Shown: positions 31,661 to 42,852 of the stretch, in pieces
Layout of the letters: every line of letters starts with the position of its first letter
How positions within the stretch are numbered: the stretch's first letter is position 1
Assembly (NCBI GenBank): GCA_032690845.1
Contig: CM064427.1
Location: forward strand, 16,317,501 to 16,381,500
DNA length: 64,000 nucleotides
Direction of reading: 5' to 3'
From: Eleusine coracana subsp. coracana
Taxonomy: Eukaryota; Streptophyta; Magnoliopsida; Poales; Poaceae
Translations under genes and position numbers: made by a program
The notes under the pieces: model-generated
What the model was told of the DNA's origin: nothing
The model's database searches: none
The model's input: only the letters and a program-made list of their open reading frames with translations

Positions 31661-32506
31661 GGGCTGGAAGGCACGCTTTGGTGGCACGCACACAGCTCCT
31701 GGCTCAGGGCCACCGTCTACGGCACGCTCATCATCCGACCCACGGAGGGCAAGGCATTCCCCTTCAGCAAGCCATCCCGTGAAGTCCCAGCTATATCCTC
31801 GGTATGGTGGCCCGGCCAGACACTAGACTTTGTTTTCTTGCTTCTCGTTTCTTCGCATTCATCTAACCGTATGACGATAGTGACAGATAGGATTTGACAT
31901 TGACAATCTAATCTAGCTTGACAATGGTTTAATGAACAGGGGAGTGGTGGAATGCGAACCCGGTTGATGTGTGATCCTGGAGGCGCAGAGGACGGGCGGC
32001 GCACCGAACGTCTCCGACTTGCCGGACTATGTACCCGCCCGTGCAGTTCAATTGCACGGCGCAGAACGTCAGCCGCGCGCTACAGCAGCCCGTGCCGGCC
32101 ACCAAGCTGTACGTACCCGCTCCGCTACGGCTCCGTCGTGCGCCTCGTCCTGCAGGACACCAGCATTATATTGTCACGCCCGAGAACCACCACCACCCCA
32201 TCCACATCCACGGGTACGACTTCTTCATCCTCGCCAAAGGCTTCGGCAACTTGGACCACAACAAGGACATCCAGATCGAAGTTCAACCTCGTCGACCCAC
32301 CGCAGCGGAACACCGTGGCCGCGTGCCCGTGAATGGATGGGCGGTCATCCAGTTCGTTGCGGACAACCCTGGGGTGTGGCTCATGCAATGCCATCTGGAC
32401 GTGCACATCACCTGGGGGCTGGCGATGGCGTTCCTGGTGGAGGATGGGTACGGCGAGCTGCAGTCCCTGCCGCCGCCTCCGGTTGATCTCCCCACGTGCA
32501 AATGAT
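31661..32506 (+). pseudogene. Laccase (multicopper oxidase) pseudogene, internally deleted
   Basis: The first part gives LWWHAHSSWLRATVYGTL and EGKAFPFSKPSREVPAI, a laccase first cupredoxin domain. A normal-looking intron follows at about 31805-31941 (GT to CAG), then EWWNANPVDV and a broken GGAPNVSD. From about 32029 the sequence jumps to the third domain: YPPVQFNCTAQNVSRAL, HPIHIHGYDFFIL, VNGWAVIQFVADNPGVW, CHLDVHITWGLAMAF, ending DLPTCK. Roughly 250 codons between the domains are missing. Frameshifts occur near 31797, 32110, 32270 and 32325. The copper motif normally HCHxDxH reads QCHLDVH. It begins right at the LINE poly(A), so the 5' part may lie left of the LINE. Laccases oxidise monolignols in the cell wall; this copy cannot. 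Confidence 0.88.
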
Positions 32507-34107
32507 GATCAGCAGAAGACATCGTCCGGAAGCCTGTTCGTGTGCTGTATGTTCAGTTGCTGCTTTCTGAAGGTCTATTACTTGTGATTTCAAAGTGTTA
32601 GGGGAGTTCAATTTCGCATTTTCCAGACTCCTTTTGAACTTTTCCCCTGTAAATCTATGTAATTTCCAGTGATATTCTGAATTTATTGAGAATAAATTAT
32701 TTGTTTTTATCCTACCTATTGTTATTGAATCAACCAGTGGAGATTTGCAACTTGGAATATAGATGCTGTCCTTGGAGGGGAAAAAAAATCAACAACTGCT
32801 ACGGTTCGAAAGTCTTACGAAAAATCTGAAGCCATTGCAACTCGCAGTAGTTATGATGCAGAAATACATTTCCAACAACAGCCAGTAAATACAGACAGAA
32901 AACACTTCTAGATGGAAGGGAATTGCAATCATATTATTATCTTTCAACCTATGAATTCCAAAGTGAAGCAACCATATATTGTTTACAAACACTACCTCCT
33001 CTTGTACAAGGACAAGTGACAATTTTAGAGACATGAACCAGTCTACCGTTCAGAAGCAAATAATATTTATTGGGAGCGTCTAATTTTCGGTCGATTGAAA
33101 ACAGATTCATTTCAATCCACGCTTTTGGCACTTGGATCTAGATCCAATGGATAAAAAGCAACTTTTCTATAATTTATAATACCGCTAATTAATACATATA
33201 ATCTTACAAATAAATAAATAAATAAAAGAAAATAATTGAACAAAAGGATTCCTGTGGACCACCATGCATTGAGAAATGCTGTCGAGGAAGGCTTGTTCTC
33301 AATCGACTGAAAACAAGCATTCCCGATATTTATTCCTTCATGATACAAGACAATAGTGCCTTCAAAAACTAATCAAAATTGTACCTAGACATTTTCGGTC
33401 ACCACCACGCACTGAAATTCTGGTACAGGTTATGCATACAGCAACATGCAAAATTGTGTCCAACAAGCAGCCTTAGCAACATCTGTTATCTGTCAGATCT
33501 ATCATGAATTCATGGTTACAGTTGTTCATACAGGCAAGAACCATCAAACAACCTTCAAAATTATCTTTGATGAGACTGTCTCTTAACATATTTATGGGGC
33601 ACCCAACAGGATTCATGGTTGGCCAAATGGATACAACAAGACGATAGCGGTGCCATCTTTTAGAATATATAAATTTTTTGAAGAAAATCTGTCAGAATAT
33701 TTTGCATATAGCTTGACATGTTCAAAAACAAGAATTATGAACCAAACAACCTGATCGAAAATGAACTGACTGAAATCTTACTATGCAGAACATAACTGCA
33801 GTTAAGCACAATTTCTACAATGCTGATTAAGAATAGCGGTAGCATTAGTTCTGGTCTTCTGGGTATGGATACAACAAAACAAAATTACAGTGTCATATGC
33901 CTTTAGGATCACGGATGGACATCTTACTCCACGCTTTGACTTAAGAATGAGCTACTAGCTGCCTTACTTCGCCGCAATTGTTTCTAACCCACTTTTCTTA
34001 GCCCAATAATGGCGATTGTTATGCTTTATCATTTTGTTCCCCTATCCAAGACGTATGGCAAGAGTTGCACCTAGCAATCTCCAGAATCAACATAGTGCAA
34101 TATCACT
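32507..34107. other. Intergenic, no gene recognised
   Basis: AT-rich sequence downstream of the laccase remnant. Short open frames on the minus strand have no recognisable content. A phrase like TCGATTGAAAACA recurs diverged near 33095 and 33305. Confidence 0.5.
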
Positions 34108-34496
34108 TAGGGCATGATTGGTTGCTTGAGTGTTGCAGTTTTCCCAGTGATTGGTAGTCTGCATGGCTCTCTCAGTCAGTCCCTCATGATGCAAGACAGG
34201 TCCCTACGCCTGCATCTGGGAAACGAAAATCAAGCTCGTTTCTCTGGAGCCTGGTTGGGTTGAAACGTAAGTGGGTCCACAAGACCATGTGCAACCACCG
34301 ACACACAAGCTAATGCCATTCACTGCTGCCATTCATTCACATTTTTTCTCACATTGAACATCAAGAAATGATGGTAACGTTACCACACCTTTAATGCAAG
34401 GTACACATATCAATTCGATGCAGGCTACCAATACGTATGAGTAGAATCTATAGAACAGTGCAGGCCAGGGACGTCCAGGCAACCAATCATGCCCTA
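34108..34496. mobile_element. MITE with 18-bp terminal inverted repeats
   Basis: TAGGGCATGATTGGTTGC at the left is repeated inverted at the right (GCAACCAATCATGCCCTA). The element is 389 bp including the flanking TA, has no coding capacity, and is AT-rich in the middle. The GGGCATGATTGG type of end is common in grass MITEs. The superfamily is uncertain because only TA is shared at the flanks. Confidence 0.72.
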
Positions 34497-35063
34497 GAAC
34501 ATAAAGCAGCATCATTCTCTTCAGCATCAAACAATTACTATAACACCAAAACAAGCGGAGTTCACAATGGATTTGCATAAGAATTTCAAAAGCTGAAAAA
34601 GGAGAGCAAAAAATAACCCGTGATCCATAAACTTGTACTTTGTCATCAGGGGCAAAACTTCAGCATCAGTCGAGAGGGGGCCGGTCTCTTTGATTCTTCC
34701 ATAAAAATGTGCAAATAGTACAAAATACTATAGATTTAGTGAAAAGTAAGTGATGGCGGGGGGAGGGGGGCATGGCCCTCCTTGGCCATAACTAAGCTTC
34801 GCCACTGCTTGTCATTATTTCCAATTGTTTCAAAGAGCACAGAGATACATGTTACCAATTTGACAATGCAGGTAAAATCTAAGAGAAGTAAAGCTGTTGC
34901 AGGTATTTGCATAATTTGAGGCATAAATTTGGATCAAACTAGATCCGAATATCCACCACAACTCAGAGTTAAGCACCAGTCGGAACGAGAACAACACACA
35001 AGTTTCTGCAACAACCGGCCGGATCAGATCCATACTGATTCTGACTCCAAACAAATTCCTTAG
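34497..35063. other. Intergenic, possible transposon-end scrap
   Basis: No gene seen. GGGGGGCATGGCCCTCCTTGG and CTAAGCTTCGCCACTG near 34758-34808 resemble the ends of common grass DNA transposons, but no partner end was found. Confidence 0.4.
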
Positions 35064-35560
35064 CACAAATACAGGAATTTACAATCCATCATCAAACACC
35101 AAATCCAGGCATGGCGAGGAAGGAGAGCAGCATGTTGGTGGTGTTTGCCATTGGACGCAGCGCTCGGGTCATCGAGGAAGAGGTCCTTTGGCACGCGGAA
35201 CGCACCGTGCGCTGCAATAATGGAGCCACCAACGAGCAGGCTGGAGATGATGAGCAAGGCCATGAATGTGTGGAAGAAGGCGAGGAAGGACGCGACAACG
35301 AGGCCGAGCAGCGTCTCGTGGTCGGTGAAGGTGCGACCGAAGAGCATGACGGGCTGGTCGGAGGCGCGGAAGAAGTAGAGGAAGTACCAGGCGCCAAGGA
35401 TGGTGAGGAGGAGGAGGACGGAGAAGGTGTGGGCCAGTAGCGAGACTGTGAGGGAGAACGTGACCACTGCTAGTTGACGCGGAAGTAGCCGAGGTTGCGG
35501 CGCAGCTGCGAGGTGGCGTCTGAGAGGGAGATGGTAGTGGCGGACCTAACGGTGGAGCAG
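35064..35560 (-). pseudogene. PRA1-family protein, C-terminal half, copy 1
   Basis: The minus strand gives SLSDATSQLRRNLGYFRVN, then a premature stop caused by one missing base near 35474. It resumes with VTFSLTVSLL, TILGAWYFLYFFRASDQPVMLFGR, ETLLGLVVASFLAFFHTFMALL, HGAFRVPKDLFLDDP and a short tail. This is the two-hairpin membrane domain of a plant PRA1 (prenylated Rab acceptor) protein of the endomembrane system. The open part runs from 35467 to 35060. The missing base is shared by all three copies. Confidence 0.85.
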
Positions 35561-35918
35561 GGGGGGGGGGGGGCTCGAGCTCCCCCTACTGGCCACAGGA
35601 CAGTGGAGCCCACCCTAGAGCCCCCCTTCATTTTTCATGTCTATGGAAGAGAGGTTCAAGGTCTGGAGGTAGAAAACGATGAGAAAAACTGAATTGCTTT
35701 GCGTGTTGGGCTCAAAATTGTCTGATGAATTGGCCCGCTACTCCAATTTGACCATCACTCTGTTAGAAGCTAGCCCACGTTGAAGAGCACTATCCCATGG
35801 ATCAATAATATTTGACATTTGGTTACAGTTCGGTTCATTGGCCCATCTTCATTCCATTCTACCTATTTTAGCATCTAAAGTGACCAGAAATCCATAGTTT
35901 CCTTTTCGCGGTTCATGG

Positions 35919-36410
35919 CACAAATACAGGAATTTACAAGCCATCATCAAACACCAAATCCACGCGTGGCGAGGAAGGAGAGCAGCATGTTGGTGGTGTT
36001 TGCCATTGAACGCAGCGCTCGGGTCATCGAGGAAGAGGTCCTTTGGCACGCGGAACGCGCCGTGCGCTGCAATGATGGAGCCACCAACCAGCAGGCTGGA
36101 GATGATGAGCAAGGCCATGAATGTGTGGAAGAAGGCGAGGAAGGACGTGACAACGAGGTCGAGCAGCATCTCGCGGTCGATGAAGGTGCGACCGAAGAGC
36201 ATGACGGGCTAGTCGGAGGCGCGGAAGAAGTAAAGGAAGCACCAGGCACCTAGGATGGTGAGGAGGAGGAGGACGGAGAAGGTGTGGGCCAGTAGCGAGA
36301 CTGTGAGGGAGAATGCGACCACTGCTAGTTGACGCGGAAGTAGCCGAGGTTGCGGCGCAGCTATGAGGTGGCGTCTGAGAGGGAGATGGTAGTGGCGGAC
36401 CTAACGGTGG
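35919..36410 (-). pseudogene. PRA1 C-terminal half, copy 2
   Basis: Same content as copy 1, with the same frame break near 36328 and an extra stop near 36210 that shortens the open part to MLFGRTFIDREMLL onward. The open frame reads past the copy 1 stop region to 35849. Confidence 0.83.
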
Positions 36411-36770
36411 AGTAGGGGGGGCGGGCTCGAGCTGCCCCTACTGGCCACAGGACAGTGGAGCCCACCCTAGAGCCCCCCTTCATTTTTCATGTCTATGGAA
36501 GAGAGGTTCAAGGTCTGGAGGTAGAAAACGATGAGAAAAACTGAATTGCTTTGCGTGTTGGGCCCAAAATTGTCTGATGAATTGGCCCGCTACTCCAATT
36601 TGACCATCACTCCATTAGAAGCTAGCCCACGTTGAACAGCACTATCCCATGGATCAATAATATTTGACATTTGGTTACAGTTCGGTTCATTGGCCCATCT
36701 TCATCCCATTCTACCTATTTTAGCATCTAAAGTGACCAGAAATCCATAGTTTCATTTTAGCGGTTCATGG

Positions 36771-37260
36771 CACAAATACAGGAATTTACAAGCCGTCATC
36801 AAACACCAAATCCACGTGTGGCGAGGAAGGAGAGCAGCATGTTGGTGGTGTTTGCCATTGAACGCAGCGCTCGGGTCATCGAGGAAGAGGTCCTTTGGCA
36901 CGCGGAACGCGCCGTGCGCTGCAATGATGGAGCCACCAATGAGTAGGCTGGAGATGATGAGCAAGGCCATGAATGTGTGGAAGAAGGCGAGGAAGGACGC
37001 GACAACGAGGCCGAGCAGCATCTCACGGTCGATGAAGGTGCGACCGAAGAGCATGACGGGCTAGTCGGAGGCGCGGAAGAAGTAGAGGAAGCACCAGGCG
37101 CCAAGGATGGTGAGGAGGAGGACGGAGAAGGTGTGGGCCTGTAGCGAGACTGTGAGGGAGAACACGACCACTGCTAGTTCACGCGAAAGTAGCCGAGGTT
37201 GCGGCGCAGCTGCGAGGTGGCATCTGAGAGGGAGATGGTAGTGGCGGACCTAACGGTGGT
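36771..37260 (-). pseudogene. PRA1 C-terminal half, copy 3
   Basis: Same content and same frame break near 37180. A small deletion in a GGAGGA run near 37112 shifts the frame again. The conserved block MLFGRTFIDREMLLGL to FRVPKDLFLDDP is intact. It lies nearest the separated N-terminal half at 37909-38172. Confidence 0.83.
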
Positions 37261-37908
37261 GCAGGGGCGGGGGGGGGGGGGGGGGGGCTCGAGCTCCCCC
37301 TACTGACAATAGGACAGTGGAGCCCCCCCTTCATTTTTCTTGTCTATAGAAGAGAAGTTTCAAGGTCTGGAGGTCAACGATGAGAAAAACTGAATTGCTT
37401 TGCGTGTTGGGCTCAAAATTGTCTGATGAATTGGCCCGCTACTCCAATTTGACCATCACTCCATTAGAAGCTAGCCCACGTTGAAGAGCACTATCCCATG
37501 GATCAATAATATTTGACATTTGGTTACAGTTCAGTTCATTGGCCCATCTTCATCCCATTCTACCTATTTTAGCATCTAAAGTGACCAGAAATCCATAGTT
37601 TTATTTTAGCGGTTCATGTTTATTTTTTTGTTAACATTTTTGCATTATTTCGTAACGAACATTGTCCACATGCGGTGCCAACCATAGTGTACCCCAAATA
37701 TTGGATTGCTTAGGGAAAAAAAAGAAAATAAACTGAACTAGAGATGACGTAAAGAGGGGATCCAGCTCAATTGGCTAATCATGTATGCTGTCATTTATCT
37801 TTGTGTATAAAATTACTTTAAATATTCACTGCTGTACAGCCGATGACATGTGGGCCTGGTCCCATGTGTCAGCAATAGGCACTATGACAGACGAGTCACG
37901 TCTGTGGT

Positions 37909-38172
37909 TCAGCACCCCCCACTGGGAGTCGGGCCGGGAGCCCTGGAGAAGGCCGACCGGTCAAGCAGCTCCGTCCACAGCTTCCAGTCCGCGAGGGAGC
38001 GCCGCGCCGTGTGGCCTGTGTTGGACAGCCGGCTCAGGAAGAGGTAGAAATCCGGCGTGGCAAGCGGCGCGTCGGAGAGGACGGAGCCCAAGCTCAGCGC
38101 AGCGCCGCCACCAGCCGCCAGGTTGGTCACGGGGAGCAATGGCGCAGGGGTCACTGTGGAAGGAGAAGCCAT
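37909..38172 (-). pseudogene. PRA1-family protein, N-terminal part
   Basis: The start MASPSTVTPAPLLPVTN at 38172 is followed by LATPDFYLFLSRLSNTG, ARRSLADWKLWTELLDRSAFSR, the N-terminal cytosolic region of a plant PRA1. The match ends at AFSR; the frame then reads APGPTPSGGC and stops at 37909. The expected continuation (SLSDATSQLRRN) is found only about 700 bp away, inside the tandem units. The gene has been split at this point. Plant PRA1 genes are usually intronless, so an intron is unlikely. Confidence 0.8.
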
Positions 38173-39015
38173 GGCGCTTTGCCCTGCGAAATCGATTTGG
38201 GCTTGGACCGACTGCGAGGAGGCGCGTTGCTTTATGCTGTTTTTCAGACGAAGGCATATAGGAGAGGAGGTCCCTTCAACCAGACCCATCACGCTTATTT
38301 AGACACGCACATTGACGCTCCTCAACGTCACTTTATAGTTTATATACACTGAATGATTTGGCGTCCAGAAAAAAAATCCCTTTAGATCAAATGCCATGGC
38401 ATGGTATCTGTCAACTCAACGTCAAAAAACCTGTTGATCGATCAGGTCCGTCTCTTCGTCACCTTTCATTTTAACAACATGAGAATTGCTCCTTTGATAT
38501 TCCAACAAAAAAAAGTTTAGAAAAGAAACAGCTCCTTTGCAGGCTCAGCTGACAAACAAAAGAGAACATTTACCAAATATTAATAATAAAATGAAAACCA
38601 ACAGGAGTACAGAACCCGGGGACCAAAGCTGGTAATTGGAGTTTTCAACATAAGCAAGTGAAGCCACAAATGCTAATCACCAATCGATTAAGTGTCATGC
38701 CATGAATTTTTCCATAAGTTATCATAACAGAGCATCCATAGATACCACCAGGCACACCACATTCACTTGTACCGTACTGATTAACCGGTAGTACATAACC
38801 AAGCACCTGCACCATGCAGCTAGAACAGTGACATGGTGCTAACAGTATGAGTATTACATTTATATGCCAAAAACTACAGTATAGCACGACAATTATCAGA
38901 TAACATAAATAGATTTTGCACACCATAAGTAGCTAACAATGTTTTACAAAGATTACCTATACTTGGTTTTACGTACCATATAAATAGAGAGTACACCTGC
39001 AAAGCTCTGGGCTAT
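38173..39015. other. Region between PRA1 remnant and the 205-codon gene
   Basis: No coding sequence recognised. It should contain the 5' flank of the former PRA1 gene and, from about 38640, the 3' untranslated region and terminator of the minus-strand gene ending at 39016. AT-rich runs near 38550-38590 could hold polyadenylation signals. Confidence 0.45.
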
Positions 39016-41518
39016 TTAACCAAAAAGGAGTTTCTGGATCACTGCCCCACGGATGGCACATAGACAGCATTCTGCTCCCACCATGAAACCAATACCAATA
39101 TATGCAATATTGTCCAGTATCATGTTCCAATCCCTCTTTGGCTCGTTGATGTTGTCCCTATCAAAAAGGCAAACATGATGCATGAATGTTAGGATCTTTT
39201 CATTTGAGTGAAAATAAAAAAGGTTGTAGCACCTCCTATTAGTTACCTTGCAGCTTCATCTTTAATTCTAGCTACCTCATCATCAATAATACTAACTATC
39301 TTGTCATCTATCTCCACTCCCTCTTTTTCTAAATTTGCCAACATATGTTCAACCTCCTTCGTCTTCCTAGCAAGATTGGCTCTAGCACAATTGCCGGATC
39401 CACCCTGAGAAATATAGTTGAGACGGTAATGCATAAGCTAAAACAGCTAGCCATGCATGTTAGTGGATGCTAACGAGAGCATGGCTGCAATAGGCTAACA
39501 ATTAATAGTCCTTTCACAATCTGTATTACCATACTTTATAAAATTTGACCACTAGTCTGTCTTAAGCTATCAAGATTGACTATATGAATTGTTTTTAGAA
39601 ATGCTTTAACAACAGTACAATTTTGAACATCATTGATACAGAAGCTATATAACGGCAAAGTTATATTTAGAGACACATAAAGCGTCAGTAAGCAAATTGA
39701 AACAGGAGGATTTAATACTACGGAATTAACCCTTCAGCATATCCAATGTGTACTCCAATAATCAGATATCATATGCAGATTCTTCTGAAACAGAAGTTTT
39801 TTCCACTTTGATTAATCAAGAAAATGCTGTTGTTGAAGAAAAAAAATAAATGTTTTCGACTTTAGATAATGTGAGATTCATTTCACAGTTTTTATATTTC
39901 ATTATGTAGAAAAATTCCTTGTTAGCCACTGGAAAAAAAGTGTTCCCTTCTCAGCCACTAAAAGAAATACTTTTCCCTTCCGTGCCCCTGGTTGAGATTT
40001 TTCCTTTCATTTTATGGATAAGGCCTCACAATTGACTCAATATCATGAATATCGTTTTAGACTCATTCTATAACATTATTTGACTCACTTGCAATTCAAA
40101 TTAGACTAATATGAGAAAATACATTTAAATGAAATAAATTAAATAAAAATAGCAAACTGACTGAGAAATATACCAAATTTGAATATGGAACACCACTAAA
40201 TGTAAGTAGAGAGCAGAAAAAGTCTGGAGGGCAAGGGAGGAGAATTTTTTTTTTTGTTTTGCCGAGTTCCTAGGAAAGACACTCGGTAAACAACACTCTT
40301 TGCCGAATAAGTGAAAAAACACTCAGCAATGTTAGCTCTTTGCCGAGTGTGTGGATATGGCACTCGGCAAAAAGGGCATTTTGCCGAGTGTTCAAAGTTT
40401 GCCGAGTGTTGTCTTTTATTTTACCGAGTGTACTGTCGAAAGCACTCGGCAAACAGTATTATTTGTCGAGTGTCAATGTTTTGCCGAGTGTCTTTTAATT
40501 AACACTTGGCAAAGAATGTTCTTGCCGAGTGCCCGACTCTTTGCACTCGGCAACTGCCAAGTTTCCGGTAGTGTTCTATGCCACTCTATGCCCTTCAACG
40601 AAAACTTAATACTTTACTGTCAGACTTTGAAATCTAAAACGGAAACAGACTTGAAACTGTGCAAATAAAAAAGTTGTTCTTCATGTGTTTTTCTACCAAG
40701 ACACAAACTATCAGAAGGTTTAGTGGTTGCAAACTGATCTTTTATAAGACATCGGTGTTTTTTTTAAGGATTTTGTGGACAGTTTTTTTTTTTGTAAATT
40801 TTCTATAACATACGTATTTTGAATTTTTCTTCACAGCCTTTAAAAAATTCTGTAATAAAATCTTAAAACCTTAACCGAATCAAACCAAACCAATCGCTCC
40901 AATCCCCTTGATTCAAATGAACCAAACGCTTATGTCATGGAGAAAAGGATTGGTGGGAGGGGAGCAACCCAAACACCCCTGGTGGAATTTTCCCAATGTC
41001 CAAAAGAAGCCGGTCTTATCAGGTGAAATTACAGAAACCCTCTGCTAACAAGGGTCTGAACTAGATAATTGCGTCAAACCCCTATCTTTGTTAACAGTTT
41101 AATTGGGGCCTACTGGATAATTCGGTGATAGACGGATCTCGTCCAAACTAGGATTTTGGAGAGCGAGGTGGATGGATCGAACAAGAGGGGAACTGTTTAC
41201 CTGAGAGATGGGAGGCGGAGAGTCTGCCTGCAGCGAGTCACGGGGTCCCTCATCCTGCCCAAGAGTCCTGGACAGAAAGCGCAGCACCATGGCACCGTCA
41301 CGCCGGAAGAATCTGGAGGAGAGAGCGTCGGCTAGGATTTGGGTGCGGTTGCTTCCATTGGGATGCGGCTTCTCCCCTCCCGCAGCATACTCCCGTGAGT
41401 GCTCCCGCCACATGTCATCTCCCGATTGGACAACGTTTTCCTCTGGCTCCAGGCAACGGAGCACCGCCTCCTCGCTTCGGCCGGAGCTTCCCTGTGCCGA
41501 TGGCTTGTGCGTGCACAC
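39016..41518 (-). CDS. Unrecognised three-exon host gene, 205 codons
   Basis: Exons are 41518-41201, 39404-39247 and 39157-39016, with CAG/GTAAAC, CAG/GGTGGA, AAG/GTAACT and GATAG/GGACAA splice junctions. They total 618 nt with no break. Exon 2 encodes a coiled-coil-like segment (KTKEVEHMLANLEKEGVEI, then SIIDDEVARIKDEAAR). Exon 3 gives RDNINEPKRDWNMILDNIA, then a hydrophobic stretch YIGIGFMVGAECCLCAI and the end IQKLLFG. Three in-frame starts are possible: 41518, 41410 (MWREHSREY) and 41290 (MVLRFLSRTLG, a basic, amphipathic start like a mitochondrial presequence, giving 129 residues). I do not recognise the family. A short organellar or membrane-anchored protein is an inference from the tail. 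It is the best candidate for a working gene in the window. Confidence 0.75.
40258..40573. mobile_element. One-sided CACTA transposon end in intron 1
   Basis: About a dozen direct and inverted copies of TTTGCCGAGTGT fill this stretch. The right end reads, inverted, CACTACCGGAAACTTGGC, a CACTA terminus. The left side begins in a T-run at about 40245 and has no matching end. The words form long imperfect hairpins. Arrays of this word are the subterminal repeats of a large grass CACTA family. It lies within the first intron of the 205-codon gene. Confidence 0.78.
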
Positions 41519-41579
41519 ACGTGGAGGACATCCATTAGCCCTTAGCCAGACGCTGGGCCTACGATAGTTTCCTTAGGCC

Positions 41580-42852
41580 AGACCTTTTATTTACATTTAA
41601 TTAGTTGCCGCATCAGCAAAAATGATGACATGACAGAGAATTTATTATGAAAGAGAGCAAATGTATTTCATCCTTATGAAAGGCTATGTGCACTTTTTCT
41701 AACAAAATAAAAGCCAAATGAAAGTGCATTGAGGGTATTTTCTTTCATCTCAACCAATCACAACCAACCATTGAAGTCCACCTAGCAATAATTTAATGTT
41801 TTGATAAGCATATGAAACTGTGATATAAAACTAAGTATTAAGAGATATAGTTTCATTTCATAGTACAAAATCTCAAAGCTGATGTGTCAATGTTGGAAAC
41901 TATGCGATGAAAGACCCCATTGAGACTGGCCTGCCGCGCCCGCTCGGAACGGCACCGTCAATAGATATGCCTTTGTCAAGAGTAGAACAAAGCACGCCTA
42001 ATCAAATCAGAATCTGCGGCCAGACAGAGGAGCTCCAGAAACAAATTGAGCATCATATCAAAGTCGATGAACCTAAAGTTTTCTCCTGGTTGACGCACAA
42101 ATGGATGACGGGTAACTTGACGATCCACCATGATGACCTCGATTTTGAAGAAATAACACCGGGATCGATCAAAATCCTTAGAATCCAAAATGAACTTCTT
42201 GCCGCTGGTCAGGCCATCCAAATCAATACCATGTGCTAAGCTGAAGCTTGCTACCGCCCAAGTTGAGGTTTCGATGGCTCAGTTTTAGGTCTCCACAACC
42301 TTGCTCGAGTTTGCCTCAGACCTTCATGGCACCCAACTCAAAATCCCCATGGGCATAGCTGAGAGGTGGACTGAGAGAGAGAAGATCGGAGGATTAATCC
42401 TGTGTTAGACTGAAACTGAAACAAATCCTGTCAAAAAGAAAAAAACTAAAACAAATAAGGGGCCTGGCACCTGGCGTCAGAATGCATCTGGATGGCCTCC
42501 ACGTGTGAAGGCACACGGATCGGCATAGGGAGACTGGCATAGGGAAGCCGCAGCCGTGAAGGTATGCTCAACTATTTATAGTCCTTGAGTTCTTGCTCGT
42601 ATTACACTCCAACTCATAAATATGAAAAATTCATAGGCATATCTCAAAGGAAGGTGACTCGCTGACTCACAACCCACTCGAACTCGACACGCAGGCAAAC
42701 TACCTGAACCGACTCAAACAAATAAAAGCCACACAAAAATAAATAAAATAAACAGATACAATGCCTTTTTACATCTTTAGGCTCGACCATTGTTGATATT
42801 TCTAAGGTCGCACCAGAAATATTACTATCCTCGACATGACGCTAAAAATGTC
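41580..42852. other. Upstream flank; possible exon-like fragment
   Basis: This is the 5' flank of the minus-strand gene. From 42240 to 41976 the minus strand is open with a protein-like reading (LDGLTSGKKFILDSKDF, VDRQVTRHPFVRQPGENF and FDMMLNLFLELL). I cannot name it and see no splice sites that extend it. The rest is AT-rich, with no gene recognised, up to the R3 LTR. Confidence 0.4.

Larger units (their letters stand above)
35064..37618. repeat. Three tandem units of about 850 bp
   Basis: Unit borders are 35064-35918, 35919-36770 and 36771-37618 (855, 852 and 848 bp), each starting CACAAATACAGGAATTT and ending GCGGTTCATGG or a variant. Each unit has the 3' half of a PRA1 gene (minus strand), a poly(G) tract of variable length, and about 340 bp of non-coding sequence. 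Differences between units are few. Confidence 0.93.

Noticed and set aside
31952..32590. Overlapping open frames of 126-171 codons
   Set aside because: They are off-frame readings of the laccase remnant; the laccase motifs fall in other frames.
34690..34815. G-rich transposon-end-like sequence
   Set aside because: No matching second end or target duplication was found; kept only as a remark.
35111..35440. Plus-strand acidic open frame across PRA1 copy 1 and its equivalents
   Set aside because: It is antisense to the PRA1 domain and Glu/Gly-rich because the coding strand is Leu/Ser-rich.
37262..37290. Long poly(G) as a telomere-like or vector artefact
   Set aside because: The tract occurs in all three units at the same place with different lengths, so it belongs to the repeat, though exact length may be a sequencing error.
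40258..40573. Short repeats resembling a CRISPR array
   Set aside because: The TTTGCCGAGTG copies are in both orientations with irregular spacing in a plant intron; this is a CACTA subterminal array.
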